NCBI GenBank assembly: GCA_021847165.1
Contig: JAJZUH010000065.1
Span: 1-10,214 of the forward strand
Direction of reading: 5' to 3'
Origin: Pseudomonadota bacterium
GTDB taxonomy: Bacteria; Pseudomonadota; Gammaproteobacteria; Burkholderiales; Gallionellaceae
Length of the DNA: 10,214 nt
Part shown: positions 5,796 to 10,214 of the stretch, piece after piece
How positions within the stretch are numbered: the stretch's first letter is position 1
Layout: each line of letters begins with the position of its first letter
Position numbers and translations under genes: made by a program
Notes under the pieces: model-generated
What the model was told of the DNA's origin: nothing
Databases searched by the model: none
Seen by the model: the letters and a program-made list of their open reading frames with translations, nothing else

Positions 5796-7190
5796 ATGGA
5801 AAACAACATCCGTTCCCTGCGCAGCTACCTGATGCAGCGCTTACTGATCTCCCTCTACCTGCTGTGGATCGTCAGCACCATCGTCGGCTATTTCGCCACC
5901 ATCAACTACGCCAACCAGCCCTACGACCTGGTATTGCTGCAACGCGCCAACGAGGTGGCGGCCGAACTCCAGCTGGGCAGCGGCCACGAGAAGCTGGATG
6001 TGATCCCCACCCTGCCCGACGGTTCGGATCTGGGCATGCCGGACCGGGTGCTCTATACCGTGACCGACAGCGAGGGCCGGAAGCTTGCCGGTAACGGCAA
6101 CACCCTGCGGCCGCTGTCCTACCGGCGCGACCGCAAGGGCCCGCTGTTCAGCAATGGCGAACGGGAAGGACAGAAGACGCGCATGGTCAGCCTGACCTTC
6201 CCGTCCCGCAACGGGGTGCTGCAACTGCATGTCTCCGAAACCACGCAGCAGCGCCAGGCACTGATACGCGGCATCCTGGCCAACATCGTCATCCCGGAAC
6301 TGCTGCTGACCCTGATCGCGCTGGCCGTGGTCTGGTATGGCCTGAAGCAGGGCTTGCGGCCGCTCGAACAATTGCGCCACGAAGTGGTGAACCGGCGCCG
6401 CAACGACCTGAGCCAGCTCGACGGCAGCAAGGCGCCCGCCGAGGTGCGTCCGCTGATCGATGCCGTCAACAACCTGCTGGAACGCCTGAAACAGGTGATG
6501 GCGGCACAACAGCGTTTCGTCGCCGACGCGGCGCACCAGTTGCGCACGCCGTTCGCCGGCCTGAAGACGCAATCCGAACTGGCCTTGCGCACGGATGACC
6601 CGGAACGTAAGCAGCATGCGCTCGAACACATCCACACCAGCACCCGGCATGGCATCCGTCTGGTCAACCAGTTGCTCGCACTGGCCCGCAACGAGCCGGA
6701 CGCGCAGCGCACCGACAATTTCGCGGTGCTCAACCTGAACCGCCTGGCACAGGAATGTACCGTCAACTGGGTGCAGATGGCGCTGGAAAAGGACATCGAC
6801 CTCGGCTACGAAGGCACCTCCACGATGATCGAAGTGCATGGCGATGCCGCCAGCCTGGCGGAGATGCTGAACAACCTGGTCGACAACGCGATCCGCTATA
6901 CCCAGTCCGGCGGCCATATCACCGTCGCCGTCCGGGCGACGCCGCAAGGCCCCGAATTGAGCGTGGAAGACAACGGTCCCGGCATCGAGCCGCAACACCG
7001 CGATCGCGTGTTCGAGAGGTTCTATCGCGTCCTCGGCAGCGGACAGAGCGGCAGCGGCCTCGGCCTTTCCATCGTCGCCGAAGTCGCCAAGCGCCACGGT
7101 GCCGAGGTGAAGCTGGGCGCCGGCAACGGCGATGCCGGCACGCGCATCAGCGTGCGCTTTCCGCTGCGCACGGCCCGCACCGCGAACTGA
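5796..7190 (+). CDS. Sensor histidine kinase (TctE-like, two-component partner)
   Basis: The 464-residue inner-membrane kinase starts at ATG 5796 behind TAAGGAG; the open frame extends further upstream but without a start signal. Domains in order: membrane helix 1 (about 14-34), a periplasmic sensor of the 2CSK_N/TctE type (about 40-155), membrane helix 2 (about 158-181), a HAMP-like linker, a dimerisation domain with phospho-acceptor H247 in FVADAAHQLRTP, and an ATPase domain with N364 in NNLVDNAIRY, D392 in EDNGPG and the glycine lid SGSGLGLS (418-425). All catalytic motifs are present. In TctD/TctE systems the kinase reports on carboxylates outside the cell. With carboxylate-type symporters on both sides, a related signal is likely, but the ligand is not readable from sequence. 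The gene ends ahead of the terminator at 7209-7242, which is oriented for the opposite strand. Confidence 0.92.
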   Translation: MENNIRSLRSYLMQRLLISLYLLWIVSTIVGYFATINYANQPYDLVLLQRANEVAAELQLGSGHEKLDVIPTLPDGSDLGMPDRVLYTVTDSEGRKLAGNGNTLRPLSYRRDRKGPLFSNGEREGQKTRMVSLTFPSRNGVLQLHVSETTQQRQALIRGILANIVIPELLLTLIALAVVWYGLKQGLRPLEQLRHEVVNRRRNDLSQLDGSKAPAEVRPLIDAVNNLLERLKQVMAAQQRFVADAAHQLRTPFAGLKTQSELALRTDDPERKQHALEHIHTSTRHGIRLVNQLLALARNEPDAQRTDNFAVLNLNRLAQECTVNWVQMALEKDIDLGYEGTSTMIEVHGDAASLAEMLNNLVDNAIRYTQSGGHITVAVRATPQGPELSVEDNGPGIEPQHRDRVFERFYRVLGSGQSGSGLGLSIVAEVAKRHGAEVKLGAGNGDAGTRISVRFPLRTARTAN

Positions 7191-7208
7191 GGCGAGCCGG
7201 AACAGCGC

Positions 7209-7242
7209 AAATAAAAAGGCCACCGGGTCGCCCCGGTGGCCT
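7209..7242 (-). terminator. Rho-independent terminator of yjcH-actP
   Basis: There is a perfect 11-bp stem, AGGCCACCGGG (7217-7227) with CCCGGTGGCCT (7232-7242), and a four-base loop. On the minus strand it is followed by UUUUAUUU, placing it 23 bp after the actP stop. On the plus strand no U-tract follows, so it would end the kinase transcript only weakly, if at all. Confidence 0.92.
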
Positions 7243-7265
7243 GTGCGGATGAAGCCCGCTGCCGC

Positions 7266-9017
7266 TTAGTGCGAAGCGCCCACCTCGGCACCCAGGCCGG
7301 TCTCGGCACGGATCATCTGTGCGTCGAACGCAGCCCGTTCTTTCTTCGCGCTCTCGCTGTTGTCGGTGATCGAGGCGATATAGGCAACGATCAGCACGGT
7401 CGGCAACACGACGAAGGTCGGGAAGTCATACGGGAAGATGGCCGGGCCCATGGCAAGCACCTTGGTCCAGACCGTCGGGCCGATGATCAGCAGACCGATG
7501 GAGCCGAACACGCCGGTATAGCCGCCGAGCACCGCACCGCGTGTGGTGAGGCCGCGCCAGAAGATCGACAGGACCAGGATCGGGAAGTTGGTACAGGCCG
7601 CGATCGAGAAGGTCAGCGCCACGATGTAGGCGACGTTCTGCTTCTCGAAGGCGATACCCAGGATCACGGCGAGTACGCCCAGTCCGATCACCATCATCTT
7701 CGACATCCACACTTCCTGCTTCTCGGTCGCGGTACCCTTCATGATCACGTTCGCATAGATGTCATGCGACAGCGCCGAGGCGCCCGCCAGCGTCAGGCCC
7801 GATACCACGGCCAGGATGGTGGCGAAAGCGACCGCGGCGATGAAACCGAGGAAGAAGTCGCCGCCGAGCGCGTGCGACAGATAGACCGCCGGCATGCTGC
7901 CGCCGCCCTTGAGCACGAGCACGCTCTTGGTCAGGTCAGCCACATACTCGGGGTTGTTGGCCACGAGGACGATGGCGCCGAAACCGATGATGAAGGTCAG
8001 GATGTAGAAGAAGCCGATGAAGCAGGTTCCATACAGCACCGATTTGCGTGCGGCCTTGGAGTCGGTGACGGTGAAGAAGCGCATCAGGATGTGCGGCAAT
8101 CCGGCCGTACCGAACATCAGCGTCAGGCCCAGGGAGATGGACTCGATCGGATTGGCCTTCGCACCGATGGGCACCACGGACTTCATGATATCCAGGTGTT
8201 TCGGGTGCGCCGCGACAGCGTCATTGAACAGCTTGGCGAAACTGAAGTTCTCGTGTGCCATCACGCCGATCGCCATCATGGTGGCGCCGCCCAGCAGCAG
8301 GCCGGCCTTGATGATCTGCACCCAGGTCGTGGCCTTCATGCCGCCGAAGGTGACGTAGGTGATGATCAGCGCGCCGACCACCACGATCGATTCGCGATAG
8401 GAGATTTGCGGCACCAGCGTATGCAGCAGCTGTCCGGCACCGACGGCCTGGCCGATCAGGTACCAGATGACCACGATCAGGGAGCTGATCGCCGCCATGG
8501 TGCGCACCGGGCCCTGCTTGAGGCGGAACGAGACGACGTCGGCATAGGTGAACTTGCCGAGGTTGCGCAGGCGCTCCGCGATCAGGAACAGGATGATCGG
8601 CCAGCCCACCAGCCAGCCCACCGAGAACAGCAGACCGTAGAAGCCGTTGAAATACACCAGCGCGGCGATACCGAGGAACGAGGCAGCCGACATGTAGTCG
8701 CCGGCGATGGCCATGCCGTTCTGGAAGCCGGTGATGCCGCGTCCGGCGGCGTAGAAGTCGCTCGCCGTCTTGGTGCGGGTCGCGGCCCAGTAGGTGATGA
8801 CCAGCGTCACCGCCACGAACAGGATGAACATCACGATGGCATGCCAGTTGAGGGGCACTTCCGCAGGTGCGGCGGCCGGCGCAACGGCTGAAGCCGATGC
8901 CACGGCGGATGCCGTCGCCACCGCGGAGACTGCCGCATCGGCAGCCTGAGCCAGGCCGGAAGCGAACACCCCGATCATGGCCAGCAAAGCAAAGAAGGTA
9001 TTTTTGAATATTTTCAT
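7266..9017 (-). CDS. actP: Acetate permease ActP (cation/acetate symporter)
   Basis: The 583-residue sodium:solute-family symporter is slightly longer than the roughly 550-residue E. coli ActP. It starts with a cleavable signal peptide (1-25, ending AQA before ADA), as ActP does. A low-complexity Ala/Ser/Val linker follows (about 26-54), which explains the extra length. Conserved segments: [31 protein letters not shown] (86-116), [33 protein letters not shown], and [19 protein letters not shown]. It would import acetate, and possibly glycolate or other short monocarboxylates, across the inner membrane. Its ATG overlaps the DUF485 gene's stop by four bases (ATGA). No acetyl-CoA synthetase gene accompanies it here. 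It shares its superfamily with the symporter at 2535-4622 but is clearly a different subfamily. Confidence 0.94.
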   Translation of the reverse strand: MKIFKNTFFALLAMIGVFASGLAQAADAAVSAVATASAVASASAVAPAAAPAEVPLNWHAIVMFILFVAVTLVITYWAATRTKTASDFYAAGRGITGFQNGMAIAGDYMSAASFLGIAALVYFNGFYGLLFSVGWLVGWPIILFLIAERLRNLGKFTYADVVSFRLKQGPVRTMAAISSLIVVIWYLIGQAVGAGQLLHTLVPQISYRESIVVVGALIITYVTFGGMKATTWVQIIKAGLLLGGATMMAIGVMAHENFSFAKLFNDAVAAHPKHLDIMKSVVPIGAKANPIESISLGLTLMFGTAGLPHILMRFFTVTDSKAARKSVLYGTCFIGFFYILTFIIGFGAIVLVANNPEYVADLTKSVLVLKGGGSMPAVYLSHALGGDFFLGFIAAVAFATILAVVSGLTLAGASALSHDIYANVIMKGTATEKQEVWMSKMMVIGLGVLAVILGIAFEKQNVAYIVALTFSIAACTNFPILVLSIFWRGLTTRGAVLGGYTGVFGSIGLLIIGPTVWTKVLAMGPAIFPYDFPTFVVLPTVLIVAYIASITDNSESAKKERAAFDAQMIRAETGLGAEVGASH

Positions 9018-9325
9018 TTGGAAGCCTCGCGCACGATTTCACTGACGATAGGATCGAAGGTCTGGTTCGCCTTGTAGACGTATACCCCCGTGAGCACGCA
9101 GGATGCCAGGATCACACCGACCCCCATGAGCATGCCGAGCGGGATCACGCTGTCGGCTGCGATAGGCTGGGTGAGGACATCTGGGGCAAACGCGATCATC
9201 AGGGTAAAACCGAAATACATCACGCAAACCAGGGCTGACAGTGTCCAGGCAAGCGTATCGCGCTGCCTGACCAACTGCAGGTATTTCGGATTGCTCTGTA
9301 TCTTGCTTGCAATCAATTCGGACAT
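9014..9325 (-). CDS. yjcH: DUF485 family inner-membrane protein, ActP partner (YjcH-like)
   Basis: The 103-residue protein has two predicted helices (about 25-47 and 61-84). The N-terminal [19 protein letters not shown] is followed by a [15 protein letters not shown] segment, as in YjcH/DUF485. The family almost always precedes actP and is co-expressed with it; its exact function is not established. I start at ATG 9325, with GGAGG upstream at a relaxed distance and the family N-terminus beginning here. The open frame to 9370 would add 15 unrelated residues. The overlap with actP indicates translational coupling. Upstream on this strand lie the inverted repeat at 9387-9407 and the predicted response-regulator site at 9428-9458. 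Confidence 0.9.
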   Translation of the reverse strand: MSELIASKIQSNPKYLQLVRQRDTLAWTLSALVCVMYFGFTLMIAFAPDVLTQPIAADSVIPLGMLMGVGVILASCVLTGVYVYKANQTFDPIVSEIVREASK

Positions 9326-9386
9326 GACTTCTTCCCTCCGTAAACGACAATTATCAAAAATATCCGGCAAAACAATCGACTAACTC

Positions 9387-9407
9387 AGGGCGAGCCTGTC
9401 CCGCCCT
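9387..9407. other. Short inverted repeat AGGGCG-N9-CGCCCT between yjcH and the exonuclease gene
   Basis: A perfect 6-bp stem with a nine-base spacer, followed on the plus strand by only TTT and on the minus strand by no T-run. It could be a weak terminator for the exonuclease transcript, a leader hairpin of yjcH-actP, or an operator. The rest of 9326-9448 contains the yjcH ribosome-binding site and AT-rich minus-strand -10 candidates, such as GATAAT just before the gene. Confidence 0.3.
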
Positions 9408-9427
9408 TTCGTGCTACCGCATATAAG

Positions 9428-9458
9428 GTTACGTCAGGAATCTTACGGTTAGCTTACA
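9428..9458 (-). promoter_or_regulatory. Predicted response-regulator binding site upstream of yjcH-actP
   Basis: On the plus strand: GTTACG at 9428, CTTACG at 9442, CTTACA at 9453. These are steps of 14 and 11 bp, exactly as at 5019, 5033 and 5044. On the minus strand, reading toward yjcH, the last half-site is followed directly by TTATAT (9426 down to 9421), a possible -10 box. The regulator would then cover the -35 region, the usual place for class II activation by OmpR-family proteins. The site overlaps the stop codon of the exonuclease gene. It lies about 103-133 bp from the yjcH ATG. Confidence 0.45.
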
Positions 9459-10153
9459 TCGCGCAACCAGCGATGCGACTTTTCCAGGCCGTACAAGCCC
9501 CCGAAATCATTGATGTTTTTCTTGCGCGCCTGGGCGGCGGCGACCTGGAACAGCTGCGCGGTCGCCAACGCGTCCGCCAGCGCGTTATGTCTGGCCTCGA
9601 TGCGAATGCCGAAGCGACCGATCCAGTCGTCCAGCGTACGGTGGTTCTCCATCAGCGGGCGATTCAAGGCCGGCATCACATAGGCCAGGTCCAGCCACTC
9701 GTGCCTGAAGGAAAACCCCAGATACTGGCGCACGGCGCGCCGGATCATGGTCTCGTCGAATGCGACGTGGAAAGCCACCAGCCGCGACGAGCCCAGGTAT
9801 TCGAGAAAGGCCAGCAGGGCTTCCACGGGATCGACCCCATCGCGTTGCGCGGCGCTGGAAATCCCGTGTATCAGGATGTTCTCCTTGGCGCTGCTCTGCT
9901 GCTGCTGCAGCACGACCGAGAAACTGTCGCCCAGCGCGATGCGCCCGTCCACCACCGCCACCGCCCCGATGGAGATCAGCGTATCGGTGATCAGGTTCAG
10001 GCCCGTGGTTTCGACATCGACCACCACGTAGCGCCCATGCCGAAGGTCGTCGTCGCCCGCAGCCGGCAGGGCGCGCCAGCCGGCCAGGCGGGCTTTCTGT
10101 TGCGCACTCAGGCGCGGCGCGGGAGCGAACCAGCGTTGCAGCAGCCTTCTCAA
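9449..10153 (-). CDS. DnaQ-like 3'-5' exonuclease (DEDDh family)
   Basis: The 234-residue protein has the full DEDDh exonuclease set: D46 and E48 in VVVDVETTGLN (Exo I), D133 in AFHVAFDETM (Exo II), and H189 and D194 in RHNALADALAT (Exo III). It is similar to the proofreading epsilon subunit of DNA polymerase III but carries a basic/hydrophobic N-terminal extension (1-40) and lacks an obvious polymerase-binding tail. It is therefore probably a stand-alone exonuclease of the kind often found beside actP and DUF294 genes. The start is a TTG at 10153-10151 that overlaps the preceding gene's TGA as TTGA. There is no strong ribosome-binding site, so translation would depend on coupling. No better ATG or GTG precedes the Exo I motif without losing the domain. 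Confidence 0.87.
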   Translation of the reverse strand: MRRLLQRWFAPAPRLSAQQKARLAGWRALPAAGDDDLRHGRYVVVDVETTGLNLITDTLISIGAVAVVDGRIALGDSFSVVLQQQQSSAKENILIHGISSAAQRDGVDPVEALLAFLEYLGSSRLVAFHVAFDETMIRRAVRQYLGFSFRHEWLDLAYVMPALNRPLMENHRTLDDWIGRFGIRIEARHNALADALATAQLFQVAAAQARKKNINDFGGLYGLEKSHRWLRDVS

Positions 10154-10214
10154 AGCTGGTAATCCAGTCTCAGCTTGGCCTGCGCCTTGCGCGCCTGACG
10201 GAAGGCCTCCTTGA
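10150..10214 (-). CDS. C-terminal end of a probable DUF294/CBS nucleotidyltransferase-like protein (5' end outside window)
   Basis: Twenty residues (KEAFRQARKAQAKLRLDYQL) enter from the right edge and end at TGA 10152-10150. The FRQARKxQAxLxLDYQL ending is what I recall for the C-terminus of proteins with cyclic-nucleotide/CBS domains and a DUF294 nucleotidyltransferase-like domain. These often precede a DnaQ-like exonuclease near actP. The stop overlaps the exonuclease TTG start, so the two form an operon. Only the tail is visible, so the family call rests on this and on context. Confidence 0.5.
   Translation of the reverse strand, partial: KEAFRQARKAQAKLRLDYQL

Noticed and set aside
5841..7223. 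Minus-strand open frame (about 460 codons) opposite the histidine kinase
   Set aside because: Low-information antisense translation; all kinase motifs are on the plus strand.
7236..8891. Long plus-strand open frame (about 550 codons) opposite actP
   Set aside because: Same antisense composition, and it starts inside a terminator hairpin; actP is unambiguous on the other strand.

Overview
The window (10,214 bp, mostly GC-rich) looks like the chromosome of a Gram-negative proteobacterium, most likely a betaproteobacterium. That placement is an inference from the gene types: a PpsR-type regulator, YjcH-ActP followed by DnaQ-like exonuclease and probable DUF294 genes, a TctD/TctE-like two-component system, and a DUF4212/VC_2705-type symporter pair. 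No rRNA, tRNA or CRISPR is visible.

Layout from left to right: (1) the 3' end of a LysR-type regulator (+ strand); (2) a 1,432-bp insert of lower GC carrying an unrecognised three-helix membrane protein and a type II toxin-antitoxin pair (PF09720-like antitoxin, ParE/RelE-like toxin), bounded by two identical 53-bp direct repeats; (3) on the minus strand, a likely operon of DUF4212 small subunit, VC_2705-type sodium:solute symporter and ppsR; (4) a divergent + strand two-component pair, an OmpR-type response regulator and a TctE-like histidine kinase; (5) a strong terminator; (6) on the minus strand, yjcH-actP (DUF485 protein and acetate permease), then further right a DnaQ-like 3'-5' exonuclease and the last codons of a probable DUF294 nucleotidyltransferase-like protein.

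Functionally the core reads as an acetate/short-carboxylate uptake locus: two different symporters of the sodium:solute family, each with its small two-helix partner, flank a two-component system. The regulator of PEP synthase (PpsR) sits directly behind one symporter, linking uptake to gluconeogenic carbon flow. The same three-half-site pattern (TTA-containing half-sites at steps of 14 and 11 bp) occurs upstream of both symporter operons and in the same orientation relative to each. I infer that it is the binding site of the response regulator, which would make the locus one regulon.

The 53-bp repeats contain the stop codons of both the LysR gene and ppsR. These two genes must have been convergent with overlapping 3' ends before the island arrived, and the insertion duplicated the overlap so that neither gene lost its end. 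No recombinase lies in the insert. No stretch longer than 300 bases lacks a gene.
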